Part shown: positions 7,045 through 15,077 of the stretch, piece after piece
Numbering within the stretch: the stretch's first letter is position 1
Layout: each line of letters starts with the position of its first letter
From: Hyphomicrobium_B sp001006785
GTDB taxonomy: Bacteria > Pseudomonadota > Alphaproteobacteria > Rhizobiales > Hyphomicrobiaceae
DNA: 64,000 nucleotides
Direction: 5' to 3'
Assembly (NCBI RefSeq): GCF_001006785.1
Contig: NZ_CDHO01000003.1
Span: 496,001 to 560,000 of the forward strand
Position numbers and translations under genes: made by a program
The notes under the pieces: generated by a model
Seen by the model: the letters and a program-made list of their open reading frames with translations, nothing else
Database searches by the model: none
Told to the model about the DNA's origin: nothing

Positions 7045-9243
7045 TTACGCCTCCCAATTCAAAGCGACGAACTGCGATCGCGGCGGCTGCATGGCGGTCA
7101 CATCAAACGTCCAGCTCGTTCGTTCGCCATCAGCCCCGGCTGATTGCCAGCCGCAGGAGGCGTAAAATTCTTTGACCATTGCATTCTTCCTTGTTGGAAT
7201 ATAATCGCCGCTGATGCGCCTGACTCCGCGACGTTTGAGATCTTCGATCAGCGCAGCGAGAAACGCCCGCTCGACCTCGCGTCCGATGACGCGGCAGCTC
7301 ATCAGCAGCGACCGAATAACTGCTTCCGCACCATTGATCTCGACCGTCGCCGCGATGACGAGCCCATGATTGCCGAACTTGTCGCGCACGCGGCCAACGA
7401 GCGCGACGCCTCGATTGCCGGACTCTATGAGCGCGGAAATTTCCGCTTCCGTCGAACGCAGAGTGGTCAGGTTGAACTGGTTCGTTCTCTCATGCATCTG
7501 CACGACACGCGGCAGCGTCGCCTTGCTCACATGAGCGACCGTCAAATGCTGCTCGAGTCCCTTGAGATAATCCTCGAAGTTTACAGCACTTGCCTTTGCG
7601 TTTTCCGCGTCGCGTCGCGCCGCATACAGCGCCGCTCGCGTTTCATCTTCAGCGGTGAGACGCAACGGCCAAGTGCGAGTCATCCGCCGAAGCCAAAGCG
7701 GACGCTCTGCCGGGTCCACCGGCATCTCGGGAACCGAGACCTCAGGACAGAGTCGGCGCATCGCCTCGCGTTCATGCGGGCTGTCGTCGAGAAAGACGAA
7801 GCTGTCGAGACCGAGATTGAGCTCGGCGGCGATTTTGCGGATGTTATCGGGCTTCGGCTCCCAGTTGATCGCCGTCGCAGCAAAATCATCCGCTTGCAAA
7901 AGCATGCCGGCGTGCGTCTGGAACGCCGTGATCGCGTCCGGATTATTCTTGCTGAGCGCGACCAGTAGCATCCCCTGTTGCCGCAAACGGAGACATTCCA
8001 CCTGCAGCGCGCGGAAGGCATTGCCAGGAAAATCGTCGCCGCACGCCAACGCTTCGACACCGTCGTCGCCATAGACGCCGCCCCAAAGCGTGTTGTCGAA
8101 GTCGACCGCCAGAACTTTCGCAGGCCCGCGCTTCAGCGAGCTCCATGCTTCGGCGAACGCACGAGCCAGCAGGCGGACGGCATCCGCAGAGTACGCGATC
8201 CGTCCGTAGTACCAGAGCTTGGCGTCCGACTGATCGCGAATGGGAAGCGACGCAAGCGCCTGATCCGCATCGACGACGATGATCTGCTTCGATTGCTCCG
8301 CAGCTTCGAGAATATGCCGGTTGATCCGATCGACGGCACGCCGCAGTCCCGAAGCATGGCTGCAATCGAGAAATCCGGCCGCAGGCGCCGCAGGCACCGG
8401 GATGGTATTGATCAACAATGGTGATTGCGAATGCGCCGTGAACTCACGCAACGCCGCCGCAAGATGAATGATGCGTTCCGCCAGCAGATCAGACGCGTCC
8501 GCCGCCGAGCGCCGCCAATCCTGCGGCGCGAATCCATCGAGATCGAGAAGCACCATATACGCATCCGCCCCTTCCGGCGGACGCATGAGTTCGGCAAGCA
8601 GGGTTCCGAAATCAGCTTGATTTACGTCGGCACGCCAGCCGACAGCCGCAAACGACGGCTTGAATTCGTCCGCCAGCGTTTGCGTCGTCGACGTCCCGAT
8701 GAGGCGCACGCGCACGACCGGCAGACTATCGACATAAGGCGCAACCGCCTTGCCCGCGCGTTTCAGAATGCCTGGCGCGCGAAGCTGCTGCGCCAGCGCG
8801 AGGCGAACCGCTTCGTCCGCCCAGCCAAGCGCCGTAAACTTCTGAACGAGTGCAACAGCGACATCGGCTTCGATCTGATCGTCGGCACACAAAGCCGGGA
8901 GCATGCCAGCGATGTCATCGCGCTTTTCAGAAGAACTGCCCTGACCGTTGACGCGGTTCAGCGCGACGAGCGCGGACGTTAACGTCTTTTCGAGATTTTC
9001 CGGCAGAACGTGCCCGGCCAAAAGCAATTGCTTTGCAAGCCACCTCGGCACCGTGACGCGCGCATCCGCGAGCGTCGATATCAGAAGCGCAACCTTTACC
9101 GGCGCGACTTCCGCCCAATTGATAGCCGGCAATATCGCCCGGCGCAGCACGCAATCAGGCGCCGCGGAAATCGCTTCATCGACGATCGTCTCAATTGCCG
9201 ATTGCACTACCGGCATCGACGGCGCATTCGCGCTCGCAGGCAT
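7045..9243 (-). CDS. HAD-IIIC family FkbH-like protein (acyl-ACP loading)
   Basis: This 732-residue multidomain protein resembles FkbH proteins. It has an N-terminal helical part and an SGNH-like region (to about residue 365), then a HAD domain opening with D-F-D-N-T-L-W-G-G near residues 380-388, then a GNAT-like C-terminal domain. Characterised FkbH proteins take a three-carbon unit from 1,3-bisphosphoglycerate, dephosphorylate it and load it on an ACP as glyceryl-S-ACP. The adjacent small ACP and the upstream hotdog/SDR fusion support a pathway that builds or modifies an ACP-bound hydroxyacyl unit. The final product is unknown. Confidence 0.85.
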   Translation of the reverse strand: MPASANAPSMPVVQSAIETIVDEAISAAPDCVLRRAILPAINWAEVAPVKVALLISTLADARVTVPRWLAKQLLLAGHVLPENLEKTLTSALVALNRVNGQGSSSEKRDDIAGMLPALCADDQIEADVAVALVQKFTALGWADEAVRLALAQQLRAPGILKRAGKAVAPYVDSLPVVRVRLIGTSTTQTLADEFKPSFAAVGWRADVNQADFGTLLAELMRPPEGADAYMVLLDLDGFAPQDWRRSAADASDLLAERIIHLAAALREFTAHSQSPLLINTIPVPAAPAAGFLDCSHASGLRRAVDRINRHILEAAEQSKQIIVVDADQALASLPIRDQSDAKLWYYGRIAYSADAVRLLARAFAEAWSSLKRGPAKVLAVDFDNTLWGGVYGDDGVEALACGDDFPGNAFRALQVECLRLRQQGMLLVALSKNNPDAITAFQTHAGMLLQADDFAATAINWEPKPDNIRKIAAELNLGLDSFVFLDDSPHEREAMRRLCPEVSVPEMPVDPAERPLWLRRMTRTWPLRLTAEDETRAALYAARRDAENAKASAVNFEDYLKGLEQHLTVAHVSKATLPRVVQMHERTNQFNLTTLRSTEAEISALIESGNRGVALVGRVRDKFGNHGLVIAATVEINGAEAVIRSLLMSCRVIGREVERAFLAALIEDLKRRGVRRISGDYIPTRKNAMVKEFYASCGWQSAGADGERTSWTFDVTAMQPPRSQFVALNWEA

Positions 9244-9256
9244 GCTTGGAATTCCT

Positions 9257-10465
9257 TCAAATCATATGCTCGCCACCGGTAACGAGCATGTTTTCACCGG
9301 TGATGAAGCTGGCATAGGGAGACGCGAGCATCAGCGCCGCACCTGCGACGTCGTCAGCCGTCGCTAACCTACGTAACGGCGTGCGCGACACCGTCATCTG
9401 ACGCATGCGTTCGGGGATGTTTGAGACGAGATCGGTATCGACCATCGACGGCGATATCGAATTGACCGTGACGCCGTGAGGCCCAAGCTCCTGCGCGAGA
9501 TTTTTACTCATCGCCAGAAGCGCGCTCTTCGCCGCAACGTAGGGCAGCCAGTTGTAGGCCGTCCGCCCGATCGCCGCCGCCGACGCAATCGTGATCACCC
9601 GGCCTTTGCTTTTCTTCAATGCCGGAAGCGCGGCCTTCGTAACGCGAAACACGCTGCCGACGACAAGTTCATAAGCCTGCGCCATATCGGGCCACTGGAG
9701 ATTGGCGAACGTCGACGAATGGATTTTTGGCCCGGCGTTATTGACCAGAATATCGAGCCCCCCTGCAGCGACGATTTCATCCATCAGCCGCGCGACATCG
9801 TCATCGCTCGTCACATCGCCGCGGATCGCCCTGCAAAACCCTCCAAGTCCGGAAAGCTCCTGCGCCAGACTTTGAGCGGTTGCTTCACTCCGCTGATAGT
9901 TGATCCAGACATTGGCGCCATGCTGCGCGAAAAGGCGCGCCGTCGCCCGTCCGATGCCGCGCGAAGCTCCGGTCACCAGCGCGGTCTTGCCTGCAAGAAG
10001 CGAAGACGACGCTACTTGCGGCCGCTCTACGCGCTTCTCCGCTTCCGCCAGACGAAGGACTTTGACTTGCGCCTTTCCGCGCAGGACGCATTCACCGCCG
10101 TTACGCAATATCTCTGTTCGCAACGTAACGAGCCGCGTCTCGTGGTCGATCGCTTCGATCGTGCCGCGAGCCTCAACCGTATCACCGATGAAGACCGGCC
10201 GCGTGAATTCGATGCTTTGCGAAACGTACAGCGCGCCGCGTCCGGGGATCTTCATTCCCACCAACGTCGACAGGAGACTCGCATTCAAAAAGCCGTGAAC
10301 GACTCGCTCGGAAAACTCCGTCCGCGCGGCAAATTCATCGTCGACATGCAAAGCGTTGTAGTCGCCCGACAGCCTCGCGAATGCCGCGACGTCTTCCGCT
10401 GTAATAGTTCGGCTGAGGCTTTCCGTCTGACCGACGCTGAGTTCACTAAGGCGATCTGGCTGCAG
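9257..10465 (-). CDS. MaoC-like hydratase / SDR 3-oxoacyl reductase fusion
   Basis: The N-terminal half is an R-specific enoyl hydratase (MaoC/PhaJ hotdog) with the catalytic D-Y-N-A-L-H block. The C-terminal half is a short-chain dehydrogenase with T-G-A-S-R-G-I-G and the S...Y-x3-K residues. The hydratase block only exists if the protein begins upstream of the first ordinary start (TTG at 10351). Reading back in frame to the stop at 10493-10495 gives family-like sequence but no ATG, GTG or TTG. A CTG at 10465 lies 8 nt after AAGGA and is my preferred start (402 residues). A sequencing or real frameshift is the alternative. The gene leads the operon with the FkbH-like and ACP genes. Confidence 0.75.
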   Translation of the reverse strand: MQPDRLSELSVGQTESLSRTITAEDVAAFARLSGDYNALHVDDEFAARTEFSERVVHGFLNASLLSTLVGMKIPGRGALYVSQSIEFTRPVFIGDTVEARGTIEAIDHETRLVTLRTEILRNGGECVLRGKAQVKVLRLAEAEKRVERPQVASSSLLAGKTALVTGASRGIGRATARLFAQHGANVWINYQRSEATAQSLAQELSGLGGFCRAIRGDVTSDDDVARLMDEIVAAGGLDILVNNAGPKIHSSTFANLQWPDMAQAYELVVGSVFRVTKAALPALKKSKGRVITIASAAAIGRTAYNWLPYVAAKSALLAMSKNLAQELGPHGVTVNSISPSMVDTDLVSNIPERMRQMTVSRTPLRRLATADDVAGAALMLASPYASFITGENMLVTGGEHMI

Positions 10466-10502
10466 CGGTGTGATCCTTATCGAGGTGCGAGACTACGGCG
10501 CA

Positions 10503-10572
10503 GCGATAGCCAGAAAATTCGCGTCGTCATTTGACATTCGTCAAACGGCACATAGACGGCCATTGCTAGAAG
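10503..10572. promoter_or_regulatory. FixK/FNR-type box in the divergent MaoC-SDR / acpXL promoter
   Basis: TTTGAC-ATTC-GTCAAA at 10530-10545 is a perfect inverted repeat and contains TTGA-N6-TCAA, the FixK/FNR consensus. The centre is 10537.5. On the minus strand TATCGC (10508-10503) predicts a start at 10496, exactly 41.5 bp away. On the plus strand TGCTAGAAG (10564-10572) predicts a start near 10579, also 41.5 bp away. A class II activator bound here could therefore serve both directions. This is a sequence-based prediction. Confidence 0.6.
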
Positions 10573-10673
10573 CCGATGCAGTGCGCAGGCAAGAATTGGC
10601 GCGCTGTTGACAGCGCAATTCCGGCCTAATTGCCCGCGCTGTGCTGCATGAACCCGATCCAGGAGAATGCCTG

Positions 10674-10955
10674 ATGGCGTCCACGTTCGAAACCGTAGCC
10701 GGCATTATTTCGTCGGCTAGCGATATTCCTCTCGAGCGAATAACCCCCGACAGCCACGTCATGAAAGACCTCGAAGTCGACAGTCTATCGTTTCTCGATA
10801 TAACGTTCGAAATCGACCAGAAATTCGGAATTCAGCTGCCGGTCGAGGAATGGCTCGCGGCGGTTAACGAGGGCAAGGCGAACGGCGCCGACTACTTCGT
10901 TCTTCGCAATCTCTGCACGCAAATCGACGGCTTGCGCGCCCCGGCTACCGTCTGA
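10674..10955 (+). CDS. acpXL: Specialised acyl carrier protein AcpXL
   Basis: AcpXL carries the very-long-chain (27-hydroxyoctacosanoic type) acyl chain that rhizobiales attach to lipid A. The 93-residue protein has D-S-L-S-F-L-D-I with the phosphopantetheine serine at residue 37, and the long C-terminal segment (W-L-x-x-V-N-E-G-K-A...Y-F-V-L-x-N-L-C) typical of AcpXL rather than of AcpP. The ATG at 10674 follows AGGAG by 8 nt; an in-frame GTG at 10641 has no such site. It starts the acpXL-fabZXL-ketosynthase-dehydrogenase operon. Confidence 0.92.
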   Translation: MASTFETVAGIISSASDIPLERITPDSHVMKDLEVDSLSFLDITFEIDQKFGIQLPVEEWLAAVNEGKANGADYFVLRNLCTQIDGLRAPATV

Positions 10956-10967
10956 GGCGATCGACAA

Positions 10968-11438
10968 GTGCGGCTTGAATATTTTCAGATGCTCGACGAG
11001 ATCGTCGAAGCGGCAACGGCTGATCGTCGAACGCTGATCGCACGAGCATTTGTTCCGGAGCACAGCCCGGTTTTCGAAGGTCACTTCCCTGGCCATCCCA
11101 TAATGCCCGGCGTCCTGATGCTTGAGACGATGGCGCAGGCTTCGGGTTATCTCCTGCTGACGCTGAACGGCTTCTCGCGCATGATTTTCTTCGCGAGCGC
11201 CAAGGAAGCAAACTTCAGATCCTTCGTGCTTCCCGGTAGCACGCTCGAAGTGAAGGCCGAAGTCATCCACGAAGGCTCGGGCTATGCGGTGACGCAGGCC
11301 ACCCTCAGCCAGAATGGCAAACGCGTCGCCGATGCCCGGCTGACCATGCGCAGCGTGCCCTTCACGTCGCCCGCTCTGCAAGCCCATGTGTTGAATGAGG
11401 GCTGGCGATTGAGCCTCGTTGCGACGGAGGCCCGATGA
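10968..11438 (+). CDS. fabZXL: 3-hydroxyacyl-ACP dehydratase, FabZXL
   Basis: A hotdog-fold dehydratase of 156 residues with the FabZ core G-H-F-P-G-H-P-I-M-P-G-V and the L-E-T-M-A-Q-A-S-G helix carrying the catalytic glutamate. The L-E-Y-F-Q-M start matches rhizobial FabZXL proteins and supports the GTG at 10968. It lies 12 bp after acpXL and 1 bp before the first ketosynthase-like gene. It would remove water from 3-hydroxyacyl-AcpXL during elongation of the lipid A very-long-chain fatty acid. Confidence 0.9.
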   Translation: MRLEYFQMLDEIVEAATADRRTLIARAFVPEHSPVFEGHFPGHPIMPGVLMLETMAQASGYLLLTLNGFSRMIFFASAKEANFRSFVLPGSTLEVKAEVIHEGSGYAVTQATLSQNGKRVADARLTMRSVPFTSPALQAHVLNEGWRLSLVATEAR

Positions 11439-11439
11439 T

Positions 11440-12663
11440 ATGCCGAACGGGGACGAGCGCGAGCAGGTCTGGATCACCGGCATTGGCCTGATCAGCTCAC
11501 TCGGCGTCGGCGTAGACGAGCACTGGAACAAACTTCACGGCGAAACCCCGCCCCGCCCTGTCATCGATGAACGCCGCTTCGCACCGTATACGGTGCATCC
11601 GATGCCGGAGATCGATGTCGCGCAACAGATCCCGCGCACAAGCGATCAGCGGCAGATGGATCGCTGGCAGAAATTCGGGGTTTATGCCGCAGGTCTCGCG
11701 CTGCGGGACGCAGGCATTGCTGGCAACGACGCTCTGCTCGACAAAACCGATCTTTGCATCGCGGCGGGCAACGGCGAGCGCGATATTGCGCTCGACTCTC
11801 GCATTCTCGCGACGGCCGATGCCGACGGGGACGCAGCGCCCCGTCTCAACACCGAGCTGATGACAGGCTTGCGCCCGACACTCTATCTCGTTCAGCTCTC
11901 GAACCTGCTCGCAGGCAATATCTCGATCATCCATAAGGCGACCGGCTCTTCGCGCACGTTCAAGGGCGAGGAGATGGCGGGCGTCTCGGCGATCAAGAAT
12001 GCCGTCGATCGCATCAAAGCCGGACAAGGCGATCTCTTTCTCGTCGGCGGCGCACTCAACGCCGAACGCGAAGATTTTCTTCTCGGCTGCGAACTGACAG
12101 GCAGCCTGCATCGCGGCCCGCACAAATCCGTCTGGGACCGGCAAGGCGAAAACGGCGGCTTCATTCCGGGTAGCGTCGGCATCTTCCTCGTTTTGGAATC
12201 GAGCAGCCATGCGAAAGCGCGCGGCGCTATGCCCTACGCGCAAATAGCCGGAATAGCGTCGGATCGCTCGCCTCGCGCGCCGGGCGATATCGCGGCGACC
12301 GCGAACACACTTCTTAAAGAACTCCCCGTCGATACGAACAATCGCGAACTGTTCGTTATGAGCGGCGCAAGCGGCGCGCGCGAAACGACCGCCGAGGAAT
12401 TGCAATTTCTTTCTGACGTGCAGAAAGTCGGGATTGAACCGGTTATCCGCGCCTGGGGAAGCATTTTCGGTCACACGCACGAAGCGCATTTTCTCGTCGG
12501 CATCGCGCTCGCGGCCCTGGCGCTGTCCAAAAGCGAATTCTATCCGCCCTTCGACACGTCCGGCGTCGAGCATACACGCAAGACATGGGCGGATCAGATC
12601 CTCGTCACGACGTTCGGCCATTGGCGCGGCGAGGGCTTGGGCCTCGTCCAGTCGGTCTGGTGA
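11440..12663 (+). CDS. fabF2XL: Beta-ketoacyl synthase-like KS-beta subunit, FabF2XL (copy 1)
   Basis: This 407-residue thiolase-fold protein resembles FabF but has lost its nucleophile: the T-A-C-A-S-G block of the partner reads K-A-T-G-S-S here, and the N-A-H-G-T histidine is also gone. The G-H-T histidine remains. That pattern recalls the chain-length factor (KS-beta) of type II polyketide synthases, which pairs with an active KS-alpha. GGAGG at 11426-11430 supports the ATG at 11440, just after the fabZXL stop. The active partner follows 11 bp downstream. Confidence 0.85.
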   Translation: MPNGDEREQVWITGIGLISSLGVGVDEHWNKLHGETPPRPVIDERRFAPYTVHPMPEIDVAQQIPRTSDQRQMDRWQKFGVYAAGLALRDAGIAGNDALLDKTDLCIAAGNGERDIALDSRILATADADGDAAPRLNTELMTGLRPTLYLVQLSNLLAGNISIIHKATGSSRTFKGEEMAGVSAIKNAVDRIKAGQGDLFLVGGALNAEREDFLLGCELTGSLHRGPHKSVWDRQGENGGFIPGSVGIFLVLESSSHAKARGAMPYAQIAGIASDRSPRAPGDIAATANTLLKELPVDTNNRELFVMSGASGARETTAEELQFLSDVQKVGIEPVIRAWGSIFGHTHEAHFLVGIALAALALSKSEFYPPFDTSGVEHTRKTWADQILVTTFGHWRGEGLGLVQSVW

Positions 12664-12674
12664 GGACGAAGCGA

Positions 12675-13958
12675 ATGTCCAACGACAACCTCGATCACAA
12701 GGGACGGCCGCTGGTTGCCGTGACCGGCCGAGGTATCGTGACCTCGCTCGGCATCGGCAAATCCGACAACTGGAAGAAGTTGACGGCCGGTCAGTCCGGC
12801 ATCAAACCCATTCAACGCTTCGATACGCGCGGCCTGAAAACAACGATCGCCGGAACCGTCGATCATTTCGACATTGATCCCTATTCGGCATTCGACCTCT
12901 CGACCGCAATGGCGGAAGCCGCAGCCGCCGAGGCCATCGAAGAAGCACGCATCGGCAGCCGCTCGTCGTTTCCAGGGCCGCTCATCATCGCGACGCCGCC
13001 CTCTGAACTGGAATGGCCGCACTTGCGTCAGCTGTACAATGGGCGGCCGGACTCCGACGTCTCCGGCTATGCGCGCCTGCTCGCCAGCGCGCGCTCCGGC
13101 AAGCACGCCGACCTCGCACGTCATGTTCGCTTTGACGCAATCGCCGAGCGCTTGAAAGACCGTTTTTCCACGCGCGGAGAACCACTCTCGATCTGCACGG
13201 CGTGCGCATCCGGCGCGACCACCATCCAGCTTGGCCTCGAAGCGATCCGGCGCGGCGATACCGAAGCCGCACTCTGCATCGGCACCGACGCCACCGTTCA
13301 TCCCGAAGGCCTCATCCGCTTTTCGCTTCTCTCCGCGCTCTCAACCGGAAACGATGCTCCGCAAAAGGCATCGAAGCCTTTCGCAAAACGTCGGGACGGC
13401 TTTGTCATCGCCGAAGGCGCCGGCGCGGTCGTGCTTGAATCGCTCAGGGCTGCAAAAGCACGCGGCGCTCCGATCCTTGGCATCGTGCGCGGATGCGGAG
13501 AGAAAGCCGACAGCTTTCACCGCACACGTTCGAACCCCGACGGCGCCGCGATGATTGGCGCGATCCGCAAGACGTTGGACGACGCCGGCGCCACGCCAGA
13601 GCAGATCGACTACGTCAATGCTCACGGTACCAGCACGCCCGAAAACGATCGCATGGAGTATCTCTCGCTCAAGGCCGTACTGGGAGAGCATCTCGCAAAT
13701 ACGCCGGTCAGCTCCAACAAATCCATGATCGGTCACACACTGATTGCAGCAGGCTCGGTCGAAGCTGTGTTTTCGCTCCTTACGATCGAGACCGGTATTC
13801 TGCCGCCGACGATCAACTACGACGAACCCGATCCTGACCTGCCGCTCGACGTGGTTCCAAACACCAGCCGCTCCAAATCCGTCTCGACCGTACTGTCGAA
13901 TTCTTTCGGCTTTGGAGGACAGAACGTCTGCGTCGTCTTCTCCAGCGAGCCCGCATGA
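12675..13958 (+). CDS. fabF1XL: Beta-ketoacyl-ACP synthase KS-alpha, FabF1XL (copy 1)
   Basis: A full-length (427-residue) KAS II type condensing enzyme with an intact Cys-His-His triad at about C177 (T-A-C-A-S-G), H317 (N-A-H-G-T) and H354 (M-I-G-H-T). It would condense malonyl-ACP with the growing acyl chain on AcpXL. It directly follows the triad-deficient FabF2XL, with which it probably forms a heterodimer (inference from the KS/CLF analogy). A second, paralogous pair lies at 15078-17556. Confidence 0.92.
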   Translation: MSNDNLDHKGRPLVAVTGRGIVTSLGIGKSDNWKKLTAGQSGIKPIQRFDTRGLKTTIAGTVDHFDIDPYSAFDLSTAMAEAAAAEAIEEARIGSRSSFPGPLIIATPPSELEWPHLRQLYNGRPDSDVSGYARLLASARSGKHADLARHVRFDAIAERLKDRFSTRGEPLSICTACASGATTIQLGLEAIRRGDTEAALCIGTDATVHPEGLIRFSLLSALSTGNDAPQKASKPFAKRRDGFVIAEGAGAVVLESLRAAKARGAPILGIVRGCGEKADSFHRTRSNPDGAAMIGAIRKTLDDAGATPEQIDYVNAHGTSTPENDRMEYLSLKAVLGEHLANTPVSSNKSMIGHTLIAAGSVEAVFSLLTIETGILPPTINYDEPDPDLPLDVVPNTSRSKSVSTVLSNSFGFGGQNVCVVFSSEPA

Positions 13959-14001
13959 CGGACAGAAATCACAGCATCAAAACTATTTCCCGAGGACAGT
14001 A

Positions 14002-15066
14002 ATGCAAACGTGTGAATGCACTCACGCTCAACAAACGACAGTCCGCGCGGTCCAGCTGACGGGCGAGCGCGCGCTGGCATTGACGCGCATCGCCGAACCT
14101 CCTGCGCCCGCTCCGGATGAAATCAAAGTGCAAATACGCGCGGTCGCGCTCAACCACATCGACGTGTGGAGCTGGCGCGGCATGGCCTTCGCAAAGCGCG
14201 AGTTGCCGATCGTCCTCGGCGCCGAAGCATCGGGCGAAGTCCTCGCGGTCGGCTCCGAAGTGAAGGACCTCGCGCCGGGAGACATCGTTGCATTTTACGG
14301 CGCCAAGACATGCGGCACCTGCCAGCCTTGCCGCGAAGGACGCGACAACTTCTGCGAAGGCGAGCGCGCGATGTACGGCTTCAACATCGACGGCTTCCTG
14401 CGCGACCGCATGAACATTCCGGCCCGCCTCGCCGTCAAAGCTCCGAAAGCCCTGGACGCGATTTCCGCAGCGTGCGCGCCGATCACCTTCGGAACCGTCG
14501 AGCATATGCTGTTCGATAACGCCAAACTGAAAGCCGGTGAGACGATCCTCGTCCAGGCCGGCGGCAGCGGCATCGGCACGGCGGCAATTCAGCTCGCGAA
14601 ATCCGTCGGCGCGACCGTCATCACCACCGTCGGCAGCGACGACAAGATGGAGAAGGTGCGCGCGCTCGGCGCCGATCACATCATCAACTATCGCCGCGAA
14701 CGTTTCGAAGGCCGCGTCCGCAAAATCACCAATCGCCGGGGCGTCGACGTCGTCTTCGAACATGTCGGACCGGACACGTGGGAGGGCAGCATCCTCTCGC
14801 TCTCGCGCGGCGGTCGCCTCGTCACTTGCGGATCGACGACAGGCGTCGCTGCTAAAACCAACCTCTATCTCCTGTTCCAGCAGCAGCTGCGCCTCATCGG
14901 CAGCTTCGGGTGCCGGATAGAGAACATGAAAACCGTGATGGGCCGAATGGCCGCCTCCCACATCGAGCCGGTGATCGACACCGTCATATCGCTCGACGAT
15001 ATCGAGGAAGGCCTGCGCCGGCTGGAAGAGCGCCGGGTCTTCGGCAAAATCATCGTCAAATTTTAA
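14002..15066 (+). CDS. Zinc-type MDR alcohol dehydrogenase / enoyl reductase-like, AdhXL
   Basis: A medium-chain dehydrogenase/reductase of 354 residues. It has the structural zinc loop C-G-T-C-x-x-C-x7-C, a G-A-E-x-x-G substrate-domain block and the nucleotide motif G-G-S-G-I-G. In rhizobial VLCFA operons a homologous adh2XL gene follows the two ketosynthases and is thought to supply an enoyl- or keto-reduction step; the exact reaction is not established. GAGGA lies 5 nt before the ATG at 14002. Here the usual next gene, lpxXL, is absent and a second ketosynthase pair follows instead. Confidence 0.85.
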   Translation: MQTCECTHAQQTTVRAVQLTGERALALTRIAEPPAPAPDEIKVQIRAVALNHIDVWSWRGMAFAKRELPIVLGAEASGEVLAVGSEVKDLAPGDIVAFYGAKTCGTCQPCREGRDNFCEGERAMYGFNIDGFLRDRMNIPARLAVKAPKALDAISAACAPITFGTVEHMLFDNAKLKAGETILVQAGGSGIGTAAIQLAKSVGATVITTVGSDDKMEKVRALGADHIINYRRERFEGRVRKITNRRGVDVVFEHVGPDTWEGSILSLSRGGRLVTCGSTTGVAAKTNLYLLFQQQLRLIGSFGCRIENMKTVMGRMAASHIEPVIDTVISLDDIEEGLRRLEERRVFGKIIVKF

Positions 15067-15077
15067 ACGAGAGAAGC

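Noticed and set aside
10477..10530. A 17-codon frame (ATG at 10530) ahead of the hotdog-SDR gene, as a leader peptide
   Set aside because: The predicted transcript start at 10496 lies downstream of its ATG, and the ATG overlaps the FixK-type box.
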